A stretch of 27,205 nucleotides of DNA from a bacterium. Its GTDB lineage: Bacteria; JAMOTN01. The notes beneath the pieces are model-generated. The model was not told where the DNA came from. It saw only the letters and a program-made list of their open reading frames with translations, and made no database searches. Both the position numbers and the translations under genes were made by a program. Positions within the stretch are counted from its first letter, which is position 1, and every line of letters begins with the position of its first letter. Location of the stretch: NCBI GenBank assembly GCA_027062325.1, contig JAMOTN010000016.1, positions 1 to 27,205 on the forward strand. The letters run 5' to 3'. Below, piece by piece: positions 8,554-16,774 of the stretch.

Positions 8554-9237
8554 ATGAGTTACAAAACTGTTTTATTTAAAGATGTAGTCAAAAACCGATT
8601 TAACCGTTCTTGGAGATGGATTAAAAAGTATTTTTTTGGTGGCATTATAGTATTCGTTCCCATTGCTCTTTCTTTATGGATTTTGATAAAGGCTTTTCAG
8701 TTTTTTGACAATTTTTTAGGAAAGTACATAATGAAAATTCTTGGATTTAAAATTCCAGGACTAGGACTAATTACCACATTTATTCTAATAATAATTGCAG
8801 GATTTATAAAGGAAGGCATTGGAAAAGGTATATTCTCCACTATAGATCAGTTTTTCTCTAACCTTCCCCTAGTGCGTGTTATATATTCCGCTACAAAGCA
8901 AATATTTGAGATGATCCAATCTGGTAAATCAACTCATTTGGGAAAAGTTATGCTCGTTGAGTATCCAAGAAAAGGTTTATGGGCAATAGCATTTATGACC
9001 TCTGAAAAAGCTCCCCTCTCTATAGAAGGAAACATAGGTGAGGACCATGTTGCTCTTTTTCTACCTACAACACCAAATCCAACAAGTGGCTTTCTAATAT
9101 ATGCCAAGAAAAAGGAGATAAAAGAAGTTGATATGACTCCTGAAGACGCAATAAAACTTGTCATATCTGCAGGTGCTTTACACAAAGAGATTGATTCCAA
9201 ACGTAAAGTCACTAGGAGTGATAAAATTGATAGCTAA
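8554..9237 (+). CDS. DUF502 family membrane protein
   Basis: A protein of the DUF502 family, widespread and functionally uncharacterised. After a basic N-terminus there are two strong membrane segments (~26-50, GGIIVFVPIALSLWILIK, and ~65-85, LGLITTFILIIIAGF). Then comes the family's conserved soluble part: PLVRVIYSATKQIFEMI, a VMLVEYPRKGLWAIAFMT stretch, HVALFLPTTPNPTSGF and a closing DAIKLVISAGAL. It has 227 residues, as usual. No ribosome-binding site precedes the ATG at 8554. The 3' end overlaps the next gene's start by 11 bp, tying it to the unknown SPASM-like gene. The family is recognised from these motifs; no function is assigned. Confidence 0.9.
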   Translation: MSYKTVLFKDVVKNRFNRSWRWIKKYFFGGIIVFVPIALSLWILIKAFQFFDNFLGKYIMKILGFKIPGLGLITTFILIIIAGFIKEGIGKGIFSTIDQFFSNLPLVRVIYSATKQIFEMIQSGKSTHLGKVMLVEYPRKGLWAIAFMTSEKAPLSIEGNIGEDHVALFLPTTPNPTSGFLIYAKKKEIKEVDMTPEDAIKLVISAGALHKEIDSKRKVTRSDKIDS

Positions 9238-10033
9238 AGTTGATGACGAAAAACGCATAAATGTATGGTATAACCCTATCCCTGTTCTTTTTTTCACCTC
9301 TCCTGTCACAATAAGCGATCCCACAGCTGTCGAAACCATAGTAACTACATGGAAGAATTACAAAAGTGTTCCTCAAAGCTTTTCAGGAAAAACAGTATTT
9401 TTTATAGCTCGACCACCAGAAGACGAATTTTGGAGTCTCAATCCCTCACAAGTTGTGATAATGTACAAAGATGACGAAAAAACTTTGCAACTCATAAGAA
9501 GAGTTCCCTCTTCTACAAAGTTGATAGTTGAGCTTCAAGTTGTGAATACTGATATTAATCAAGCTCTATTAAAGCTCTCTTCAATTAGAAACTTTATAAC
9601 AGTTGCGTCCCCTCGCTTACCATTAATTTTGGAAGATTTGATATGGATTAGGATTCCACCGAGCGAATTAGAATTCAGCAACAAGTGCAAAATTGACATG
9701 GCAATACCTGCACACAACAGTGAGGTCTGCTCAGCTCCATTTGGAGGACTATACCAAATTGGAATGCATTGGTCGCTATGTCCTTTCAAATTAATTAAAG
9801 TTGGCAACGTTAATGAAGATCCTGTAAAGCTTTGGTTTTCTGATAAATTAGACTCTAAAAGGATAGATGTAATTACAGATAACGAACCTTCTTGTAATAA
9901 TTGCAGATACAAACACTCTTTTGCCGGTATGAAACACGAAGAAGTTGTGCGTTATCTAAAGAGTATAGGGATGGAAAAGTATATAAAATTATTCAATTTT
10001 ATGCTTAGCTCAGGCGGTGAGCATAGTGGCTAA
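9227..10033 (+). CDS. SPASM-like cysteine protein lacking a radical-SAM motif
   Basis: Not a protein I can name. Its C-terminal ~100 residues look like a SPASM/twitch iron-sulfur domain: VCSAPFGG, then LCPFKLIKVGNVNEDPVKLW, then CNNCRYKHSFAG. This reproduces the usual order of first Cys, PC-pf, lGN-x-(E)dp-eiW and CxxCxYK, although the terminal CGG cysteine is missing. A fifth cysteine lies at NKCKID. The N-terminal ~150 residues alternate strand- and helix-like segments, as in a radical-SAM barrel, but where CxxxCxxC is expected there is only NVWYNPIPVLFF, with no cysteines. The likely start is TTG 9227, 8 bases from an AGGAG site (9214-9218), giving 268 residues. It overlaps both neighbours. 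Possible roles: a cluster-binding scaffold or a pseudo-enzyme. The domain call is an inference. Confidence 0.55.
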   Translation: MIAKVDDEKRINVWYNPIPVLFFTSPVTISDPTAVETIVTTWKNYKSVPQSFSGKTVFFIARPPEDEFWSLNPSQVVIMYKDDEKTLQLIRRVPSSTKLIVELQVVNTDINQALLKLSSIRNFITVASPRLPLILEDLIWIRIPPSELEFSNKCKIDMAIPAHNSEVCSAPFGGLYQIGMHWSLCPFKLIKVGNVNEDPVKLWFSDKLDSKRIDVITDNEPSCNNCRYKHSFAGMKHEEVVRYLKSIGMEKYIKLFNFMLSSGGEHSG

Positions 10034-11957
10034 CTTTAAAATAGACGAATTAATAGAATCCCTTTCTAATCCTTCCCCTAAAACAAAAGTAACAGTCCTA
10101 AAGATAATAATTTCAAATGCGAAAAGGTTTGACTCTCAACAAATAAACAAGTTAGTAGAGGCTCTTGCTCCACTTCAAAATCATCCACGTCCTGATGTAA
10201 ACTACTTTGCCAAAAAAGCTTTTGAAATTTTAACTCAGGAAAAAGAAGAGAAACAAAAAGATCCCGAACCCATAGAAGACAAAGTAGATCCTTCCACAAC
10301 AAATCAGCAAATTTCAGAAGAGGGAGAACAAAAAAAAATCGCTGAGGAACCTCAAAAAAACTCTCTGGATTACTATTACTTACCAGAAAAAGAGGAGAAT
10401 CATCAAATCAATACCTCCGAAACTTCTCCACTAGAAGAAGCAAAAAAAGTAGCCGAACCTCAACCAGAATCGGCAGAAGACAAAAATAAAGTAGGAGACT
10501 ATGAAGAGACAGAAAGAAAATTGAAAAAACTAAACTTAAAATCCAAGAAACAGAGACTCAAACTGAAAACTTTTGTGGATGTCATATTTGACTTTTTATC
10601 ACATTTAGTTAATCTAGGAGCACTAGTATTTTTCATCTACTCAGCAGTTTTAAACAAAAACAGCTTGCAGTCACCAAATTTTATAATACCAACTGTTATA
10701 TCATCACTTCTTATGATAAACTTTTTTGAAAAAAACAAGCTCTTGCGTTTCTATACAGCTACTTCACTCTCTGGAATAGCGTTCCTTTTATCTCTTGCTT
10801 TTCCAGAAGCACTTCCTCCAATAGCTATAAATCGCATCTACACCGCCATTTTATTATTGTCCATTCCATTTGTCATAGAACTTCTATGGTTAGAATCCAA
10901 ACTTATCAAGTCTATTGTCTACCTTCTAATTATATATTCCTTCTATGACTATCTAGCTCCACGTTTTAAACTTATAAGCTTTGGTTATCATAACAACACA
11001 CTCGTTTTTGCAATTTTAATAATATCCTTCACATATACTATAAAATCACTCGCAATGTTCATATTAAACTTCAAAAAAGAAGCTCTATCATTCATGTGGG
11101 GAGCCATAGCCGGTTGGACCATACTATCTCTACTTATTGTCAAATTCGGAATAAAACCATCTTTTGAAACCAATTCAATCACAAAAATTCTGGATACCTT
11201 TAAAGCTAGAAAAACCTCTTTAATCCTTTCAAAGCTCAACCAGCTTAAGGAATCTGGAATTGGCCTTGAAAATATAAACACCATTCAAACTGTTCCAAAA
11301 ATATTTAAATTACCTAAGAAATTTAGTTACAACACAGCTTTTCTCATTAATAACACTCCCATGCTAGTAGTTTACACGCAAAACAGTAATTCAAAAATTA
11401 CCTCACTAGTATTTGCTCTTGAAAAAAACTCTGTCATCGAAAAATTCAAAATTCCAGGTAAAATTGTCGTCATAAATTCCAAAACTTTTTTAATAAAAAA
11501 AGGCCAAACATTTTCCATAACTTTCAACAACTCCTCGTATGAAGTTACAAACTTTGCCAGCGGAGAAGTAATATCAATAGGCCTTACTCTAAAAGATAGA
11601 TGGCTATTTCTAAAAGACAAAATCATACAACAGCCTCTTCAGAATGTTCGCGACATTCAGACCTGGAAACTTATCTCCTCTTTCTTCACCTCAGTTATCA
11701 TTGAAAAAAATAACCCCTTAAAGTTTAGAGCACAATTTTTAGGAAATGAATACGTTGCAATCGCAAATATGTACCGTCTTTTTCAACTCCTTAAAAATTT
11801 TGGATATGAATTCGTAGAATGCTCTATAAAAACAGAAAACGGCACTTTGGAATTTAAAGGGGAAATAAAATCCTGTATTTCTAATCCTACAGCAATAGAC
11901 CTAAAAGTATTCTTCTCCGGAAAATTATTCAAAGACAATAATCCTTTTAAACTTTAA
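10026..11957 (+). CDS. HEAT-like / charged linker / multi-pass membrane protein of unknown function
   Basis: Unrecognised protein of about 643 residues. N-terminal helices (~1-75) look like a HEAT-type repeat pair (LIESLSNPSPKTKVTVLKII, then LVEALAPLQNHPRPDVNYFA). A low-complexity Glu/Lys/Gln/Pro linker follows (~76-175). Seven or eight hydrophobic segments span ~185-375. The last ~260 residues are soluble, beta-rich and Asn/Lys/Ile-rich, and match no domain I know. The start may be GTG 10026 (GGTGA site 5 bases upstream) or GTG 10017; either overlaps the previous gene. The stop lies 15 bp before a prepilin gene, so the three genes look like one unit. HEAT repeats plus a membrane domain suggest a scaffold for a cell-envelope machine, but this is only inference. 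Confidence 0.7.
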   Translation: MANFKIDELIESLSNPSPKTKVTVLKIIISNAKRFDSQQINKLVEALAPLQNHPRPDVNYFAKKAFEILTQEKEEKQKDPEPIEDKVDPSTTNQQISEEGEQKKIAEEPQKNSLDYYYLPEKEENHQINTSETSPLEEAKKVAEPQPESAEDKNKVGDYEETERKLKKLNLKSKKQRLKLKTFVDVIFDFLSHLVNLGALVFFIYSAVLNKNSLQSPNFIIPTVISSLLMINFFEKNKLLRFYTATSLSGIAFLLSLAFPEALPPIAINRIYTAILLLSIPFVIELLWLESKLIKSIVYLLIIYSFYDYLAPRFKLISFGYHNNTLVFAILIISFTYTIKSLAMFILNFKKEALSFMWGAIAGWTILSLLIVKFGIKPSFETNSITKILDTFKARKTSLILSKLNQLKESGIGLENINTIQTVPKIFKLPKKFSYNTAFLINNTPMLVVYTQNSNSKITSLVFALEKNSVIEKFKIPGKIVVINSKTFLIKKGQTFSITFNNSSYEVTNFASGEVISIGLTLKDRWLFLKDKIIQQPLQNVRDIQTWKLISSFFTSVIIEKNNPLKFRAQFLGNEYVAIANMYRLFQLLKNFGYEFVECSIKTENGTLEFKGEIKSCISNPTAIDLKVFFSGKLFKDNNPFKL

Positions 11958-11972
11958 TAAGGAGTGCTTTTT

Positions 11973-12734
11973 ATGATTTTAAAAACCAATAACAATAAAG
12001 CTTTTACCCTAGTAGAACTGCTAATAGTTGTGGCAATCATTGGAATCTTAGCAGGATTTCTTGCTCCCAACTTTAGCGAAATGATACGCGAAGCTCGCCT
12101 GAGGAGAGCATATATGGATATGAGAGAGTATAGAAAAGCAGCTTTAATGTTTTATAAGGATTTTAAAAGACTTCCTAAAGATCTGTATGAGTTGGATAAA
12201 TATGTTACCATAAAAAAATCTCCCTGGAAAACAGATTATTATATTGACAAATACTGGGTGAAGTGCAAAGACGGATCTGGTAGAGTAATCTCGGTTCCAC
12301 TCATAGGTAATGAATTACAAACCGACATCCCTCCAAAAACATTTAAAGGGAACTATTTCGTATTCTACAAAAGCGCTGCAATAAAGTTTGTCGCAACTGC
12401 CGCCGTTGAATTCACATTCATATACAGATTTCCCAGCACAGTTGAAACTACTATCAATTTTGTTGGTTGTTACTTATCTAACACAAATGTAAAAAATATA
12501 TCCCCATCAGCCATTGTCAACGATTCCCAGATAAAGATTGATTTAGTAGGCCAAGGGATTTTCACAGCACAGCTAGAATATGTAGATGAAACATCAGCAC
12601 TATCCATTGATTTTGTATTTCCACAAAAACTAGGAGCAAAGATTTTTTACGGTAGAGACTGCATATACCAACGTTCAGAAGGAGATCCACCTCTTGTAAA
12701 AATATTCAGAACTGTTTATGAAGTCCACCGTTAA
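11973..12734 (+). CDS. Type IV prepilin-like protein (large)
   Basis: A 253-residue protein with a class III (type IV prepilin) signal: a short leader MILKTNNNKA, then FTLVELLIVVAIIGILAGF, with Glu at mature position 5 and a hydrophobic stalk helix. The residue before the predicted cleavage is Ala (A10) rather than Gly. After the helix (ARLRRAYMDMREYRKAALMF) comes a PxDLYELDKY-type segment like GspG/PilA proteins. A C-terminal beta-rich region of about 150 residues follows, unlike simple GspG. A GTG at 11964 is part of the TAAGGAG ribosome-binding site, so the ATG at 11973 is preferred. It probably belongs to an envelope pilus or pseudopilus and sits directly after the HEAT-membrane gene. Confidence 0.85.
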   Translation: MILKTNNNKAFTLVELLIVVAIIGILAGFLAPNFSEMIREARLRRAYMDMREYRKAALMFYKDFKRLPKDLYELDKYVTIKKSPWKTDYYIDKYWVKCKDGSGRVISVPLIGNELQTDIPPKTFKGNYFVFYKSAAIKFVATAAVEFTFIYRFPSTVETTINFVGCYLSNTNVKNISPSAIVNDSQIKIDLVGQGIFTAQLEYVDETSALSIDFVFPQKLGAKIFYGRDCIYQRSEGDPPLVKIFRTVYEVHR

Positions 12735-12945
12735 AGTTAAATTTACTATGTTGTCATCTCATTATCAATTTTTGTTATTTTACATTCTGCTACTCTGTTC
12801 ATCTCTTTTGACAATATGAAACGCTAAAAAACAAGAGGAGTTTCTATATTTTTATAATTCTTCAGGCACAGATTTTGCTTTTACATTCAATACATCCAAT
12901 AGAACACTCTTTATATCAAAATGATTTCACAAGGGAGGCTAAAAA

Positions 12946-13842
12946 ATGCAGCAAGGTTCTGAATTCCAACACTTGTCAAGCTCCCTAGAACTTTCTTTGA
13001 TAAATTTTATAATTTTGACTCACTTCTTGATCTTAAAATTTAATTCCTATTTACTGATCTGGTTAGCACTAGTAATCGTCATAACAATACTACTAATAAA
13101 ACTATCACAAATAACTATGAGAAATTACAGTGACAAATACTTTTCAAATCCTGATTTTATAGAAATACTAAAAATTCTTTCCTTAATCACTCTAACAGTA
13201 AAATTAATATTTGGACTCGTCTCTCCTGCATCCATCAATACGCCCCACTATAAAAATTATCTACGAAGATCAGGATCACTCAGAGAAGCTATCACCCTTG
13301 GATACTCCATAAAAAACAAAAAATTGCTGAACCTTCTAAAAAAATTCAACCTCATACATATATTTGTTGTATCTGGCATGCATTTTCAAATTTTAGCAAA
13401 CTTTATGAAAAAGCTTGGAGCATCAAAACTCAACACCTGGCTAGTTATCTCAGGATACTTAATCATAACAGGATGCGGAGCAAGTGGAGTAAGGGCATGG
13501 CTTGCCACATCTTCTCTACTCCTGACAGACTCAGCAGAAAATCAACTCCTCACATTATCCTACTTAGTAATACTTATTACTTCATTAAATCCAAAACTTT
13601 TATTTTCAACTGGATTCATATTTTCCATGGCTGCATCATTACTGATCAAAGTTTGGAAATTTGGCGGTATTATCTTAACTTCCCTACTATCTTTTACAAT
13701 CTTTGCAAAAGTAATTACTTTAAAAACTCTAATTTTAAACCTCATATTTTCACAAACCTCAACATTTATCATAATATCATCAATTATTGTTCCAACTCTA
13801 ACAGAAAAAATCCTTATTAAATTACTGGAAATATTTAAGTAA
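12946..13842 (+). CDS. Reduced ComEC/Rec2-type competence membrane protein
   Basis: ComEC forms the inner-membrane channel for single-stranded DNA in natural transformation. This 298-residue, highly hydrophobic protein carries the core of the Competence domain: NLIHIFVVSGMHFQILANFM (~136-155), matching the family's TH-LAVSGLHV signature; GYLIITGCGASGVRAWL (~170-186), matching the tG-pS-lRA-lm segment; and LNPKLLFSTGFIFSMAASLL. The N-terminal OB-fold (DUF4131) and the C-terminal metallo-beta-lactamase domain of full-length ComEC (600-800 residues) are absent. A GGGAGG site stands 9 bases before the ATG. There are no frameshifts inside, so it looks like a maintained short form. The next gene is convergent, 25 bp away. 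Confidence 0.75.
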   Translation: MQQGSEFQHLSSSLELSLINFIILTHFLILKFNSYLLIWLALVIVITILLIKLSQITMRNYSDKYFSNPDFIEILKILSLITLTVKLIFGLVSPASINTPHYKNYLRRSGSLREAITLGYSIKNKKLLNLLKKFNLIHIFVVSGMHFQILANFMKKLGASKLNTWLVISGYLIITGCGASGVRAWLATSSLLLTDSAENQLLTLSYLVILITSLNPKLLFSTGFIFSMAASLLIKVWKFGGIILTSLLSFTIFAKVITLKTLILNLIFSQTSTFIIISSIIVPTLTEKILIKLLEIFK

Positions 13843-13867
13843 AACTGAGGGCGATCAAAGAGCAAAT

Positions 13868-15322
13868 CTAACTATCAATCAACTCCTCCGCCTCAGGCAG
13901 TAAAGCAATAACTTTATAGACACGAACAGGTTTTTCTTTTCCCTTTACTTTGATTGGCTCAAGTTCCTCTGCCATAACATAGTCTTTAATCTGCTCATAA
14001 GCCTGATCTGAAACAAGAACTTCTCCAGCCTTAGCCACTCCCTGAAGTCGAGAAGCTAGATTAACAGTATCTCCAATTGCCGTGTAATCCATCCTAAGAC
14101 TACTTCCAATATTTCCAACAACAACATCACCATAAGTTATACCTATGCCCATTCCAAGCGTCTTCCAACCATGATTAGCCCATTGTTCATTCAATTCCTT
14201 AAGCCTTTTCTGCATCTCTACAGCTGTAGCAACAGCATTCACAACAGGATTTTTCATTTCAACAGGCGCACCATATAGAGCCATAATAGCATCTCCCATA
14301 TACTTATCCAATGTTCCATTGTACTTAAACACTATCTTTGTCATCTCTTCAAAATACTCATTCAAGATAGCAACAACTTCCTCCGGCTGCATTTTCTCCG
14401 ACATAGAGGTAAAACCCCTAATATCAGAAAACAAAACAGCTATCTTCTTCTTAACCCCTCCCAACTCTAAACTATCAGGATTTTTTACTATTTCTGCTAC
14501 AACTTGGGGAGAAACATACTTTGAAAAAACTTCTTTTAATTTTTGCTTCTCTTCTCTTTCACGCTTTGATAGCTCTTTCGCCTCCTCCAACTCCTCTAAA
14601 GTCAGCTCGAACGTCTTGGCGTTTTCTAAAACTATTGCTGCAACACTAGATATCGTGAAAAGCAAACTTACATCCTCTTTAGAAAAAGACTTAACTTTCT
14701 TTAATAACACCATACCCAAAAATTTATCCTGACTTCTTATCGAAATAACAGCATCCGCTGCAAGCTCCCCCTGAGAAGCAGAAGCAGCTAGCACTGGATC
14801 CATAGCTATAGTTTTCGGATCAAAAATTCCACCCCTTTCCTTAACCTGCCTTATCAACTCAGAGCTACCGGCACTGTAATATCTTCCCTCTATCCAATCT
14901 ACATCCCCCCACACTTTAGCACAAACAAATATATCCTCTGCCTCAAGATATAAAAATACTCCACCGTGATTTAATCCTAAAGTTTTAGAAAGAACTTCCA
15001 CTAACCTATCAAGTGCTTCTTCTAAAGTCAAAGCAGAGCTCAAATCTTTTATTCCAAATAGGGCCATATTGAGACGCAGCATCTTTTTGCGCACTTCTTC
15101 CTTGAAGCTGTTGACTTTTTCTCGAAATTTCTGCTCAAGAACAGCCATCATACGATCTTTTATAGTCTCTACATCCTCTCCTAACGTTTTAGACTTTCTC
15201 TCAAGCTCCCTTAACTCCGAAATTCTATCATCATAAGCTGCTAAGAGACCCTCCACTTTTTTGTAGTAAAAAATCGAAAGTACCAACAATAAAACGTTAA
15301 TACCTAATAATGCCCACAGCAT
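13868..15322 (-). CDS. GAF-domain class III adenylate/guanylate cyclase
   Basis: A membrane-anchored nucleotide cyclase of 484 residues. Order: one N-terminal membrane segment (~2-20), coiled coil (~25-80), GAF sensor domain (~95-240), a second coiled coil (~240-270), and a class III catalytic domain (~290-475). Catalytic features: metal-binding D300 in LFSDIRGF and D344 in YMGDAIMALYG; K340 next to it, as in adenylate cyclases; DYTAIGDTVNLASRL with the transition-state Asn (421) and Arg (425). Lys and the DYT segment favour ATP, hence cAMP, as the likely product. A GAGAGG site lies 8 bases before the ATG. It follows the minor-pilin cluster after a 100 bp gap and could share its transcript. 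The GAF ligand is unknown. Confidence 0.93.
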   Translation of the reverse strand: MLWALLGINVLLLVLSIFYYKKVEGLLAAYDDRISELRELERKSKTLGEDVETIKDRMMAVLEQKFREKVNSFKEEVRKKMLRLNMALFGIKDLSSALTLEEALDRLVEVLSKTLGLNHGGVFLYLEAEDIFVCAKVWGDVDWIEGRYYSAGSSELIRQVKERGGIFDPKTIAMDPVLAASASQGELAADAVISIRSQDKFLGMVLLKKVKSFSKEDVSLLFTISSVAAIVLENAKTFELTLEELEEAKELSKREREEKQKLKEVFSKYVSPQVVAEIVKNPDSLELGGVKKKIAVLFSDIRGFTSMSEKMQPEEVVAILNEYFEEMTKIVFKYNGTLDKYMGDAIMALYGAPVEMKNPVVNAVATAVEMQKRLKELNEQWANHGWKTLGMGIGITYGDVVVGNIGSSLRMDYTAIGDTVNLASRLQGVAKAGEVLVSDQAYEQIKDYVMAEELEPIKVKGKEKPVRVYKVIALLPEAEELIDS

Positions 15323-15422
15323 AAACTTATCCTCTCACCTACACCCTATGGTAATATTTCATATCGAATAGAATACACAAAATTTGGGGCGTAAGAAAGT
15401 ATAAACTCTTAACCTAATACCG

Positions 15423-16154
15423 TCAAAAATTTTTCAACTCTACAAGGGTTCCTATCTCTCCTGTAAAGCATCTTTTTCTATTCCAAAATTTGCGACCCTT
15501 GTACTCCTTTGCTGAAATTACGCACATTCTCACAAAAGCGGTGTTCTCCTCAGGTTTATTAGAAAACAATATTTCAAAACTACTTACTGGAAATCTATAT
15601 ACCTTGTAGTAATTGCCTCGCGAAGGCTCATCAGTCAATTTCCATTCCCTTTTATAAGCTAGAGTATAATATTCTTTTCCGAATTCTTTCCTTTTATTTA
15701 AAAATAAACTGCATTCCCAATCATATAGCTCAGTATCCTGAACAACAGCAGATCTGTTCTCCACAGAAACAATTCTGAAAGTTAAAAGCTTTAAGGGCCA
15801 ATCCGAGTCTGAAACTCCATCAAGAGATGAATAATCTAAAGCTATAATCTCAGAAGTTACCGTTGTAGAAACAACTTTGAATATATCTGCATTTACAAAC
15901 AACTTATAATCCTTTACTCTCTTTTTAAACTTCTCATCTATGTAGTAACCAATTGAAGCAGACTGTAAATCCTTCGAAAAAACATCAAAAAAAGCATTCA
16001 TATCAGCTTCATATTCATTCTCTACACCCGAAAAAAATACCTCTGTCTGAGTGGAGCGATAAAACTTGTAAATTGTAATTATCACAACAGACAATATCGA
16101 AATTGCTATCAAAATTTCAGTCAAGGTATAACCTCTCCCACTTAAAACTCTCAT
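15423..16154 (-). CDS. Type IV minor prepilin-like protein (GspJ/PilW-like)
   Basis: A 243-residue protein with a short leader ending SGRG and then YTLTEILIAISILSVVIITI, the only clearly classical Gly(-1)/Glu(+5) site here apart from the GspK-like neighbour. A long globular domain follows, with SASIGYYIDEK, LDYSSLDGV and repeated strands ending YKGRKFWNRKRCFTGEIGT. The size and N-terminal pattern fit GspJ/PilW-type minor pseudopilins, which sit at the pilus tip. GTG 16160 is too close to the GGAGGAG site (16169-16163); ATG 16154 is better spaced. It is the last of three minor-pilin genes on the minus strand. The exact subtype is uncertain. Confidence 0.85.
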   Translation of the reverse strand: MRVLSGRGYTLTEILIAISILSVVIITIYKFYRSTQTEVFFSGVENEYEADMNAFFDVFSKDLQSASIGYYIDEKFKKRVKDYKLFVNADIFKVVSTTVTSEIIALDYSSLDGVSDSDWPLKLLTFRIVSVENRSAVVQDTELYDWECSLFLNKRKEFGKEYYTLAYKREWKLTDEPSRGNYYKVYRFPVSSFEILFSNKPEENTAFVRMCVISAKEYKGRKFWNRKRCFTGEIGTLVELKNF

Positions 16155-16173
16155 AATCACATCTCCTCCACAA

Positions 16174-16740
16174 CTATTCAGCTACAAGATTTAATAAAAC
16201 TTCCTTAGTAGCAACAACTTCATACTCCAATTTTCTATTTTTTATCTCAACCACATCTACTACAAATCTCACAGTTACAGACTCTTTCTTAACATTGTCG
16301 TAACTTCCAACACTATCTCTCCGCTCCACCATTCCTCCCAATCCCAAAATCTCAGCAGTCATATCTTTTATATAATAAACATCTCCACGTGCCGCTAAAG
16401 CCTCTGCTCGATCTACGTATATGTTCATAAAATCTTTAAAATCATCGTTCTTGAATACATACTTTAAGAAAAACTCTTTTGTTTTCCCCTGATTAACCGC
16501 TTCTTCAAATAAAGGGTAGTAGTTAACCGCAACATAACTTGCAAAGTTTATTACTGAATTTACAACGTAGTTGAGAGCCGTTTTTTTCTTCGCTTTCTTA
16601 AACCTAAGATTTCTCTGTTGTGAAGTGTTAATCAACACAATAACCAATATCATAACAACGGTCATTATTCCTAAAACCAACGGCAAAGCTATACCTCTTC
16701 TCTGCATAGTTCGCTTTGCTTTTGAAAACAAAAGAAGCAT
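16174..16740 (-). CDS. GspK/PilX-like minor pseudopilin without Glu5
   Basis: A 188-residue protein with a basic leader (AKRTMQRRG, 16 residues in all) followed by a hydrophobic segment IALPLVLGIMTVVMILVIVL. Type IV prepilin cleavage after Gly16 would give a mature protein beginning IALPL, with Leu in place of Glu at position 5. That is characteristic of GspK and PilX, the tip pseudopilin that caps the complex. The rest is helical then beta, without the large GspK insertion, so it is nearer PilX in size. A GGAGGG site stands 7 bases before ATG 16740. It lies between two other minor-pilin genes, 13-34 bp from each, which strongly supports the role. Confidence 0.75.
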   Translation of the reverse strand: MLLLFSKAKRTMQRRGIALPLVLGIMTVVMILVIVLINTSQQRNLRFKKAKKKTALNYVVNSVINFASYVAVNYYPLFEEAVNQGKTKEFFLKYVFKNDDFKDFMNIYVDRAEALAARGDVYYIKDMTAEILGLGGMVERRDSVGSYDNVKKESVTVRFVVDVVEIKNRKLEYEVVATKEVLLNLVAE

Positions 16741-16774
16741 CCTGATCCCTCCAAATCACATTAAATACTTACAC

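Noticed and set aside
9158-9226. Longer N-terminus for the SPASM-like protein
   Set aside because: It would overlap the DUF502 gene by 80 bp, without a ribosome-binding site; AGGAG at 9214-9218 points to TTG 9227.
12735-12945. Open frames and promoter-like words between the large pilin and the ComEC gene, possibly a decayed comEC 5' part
   Set aside because: The two open stretches lack start codons and ribosome-binding sites and show no ComEC-like motif. TTGACA (12808-12813) and TATAAT (12853-12858) are 39 bases apart, too far to pair. The ComEC ATG has its own good GGGAGG site.
13846-13896. CTGAGGGCG ... CGCCTCAG inverted repeat between the convergent ComEC and cyclase genes as a terminator
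   Set aside because: The loop is about 35 bases, the stem has a bulge and no T-run follows; too weak to call.
14319-14732. 137-codon plus-strand ORF inside the cyclase gene
   Set aside because: It lies antisense to the GAF-catalytic linker and catalytic domain, has Ser/Phe/Thr-rich composition and no ribosome-binding site; the cyclase on the other strand is certain.
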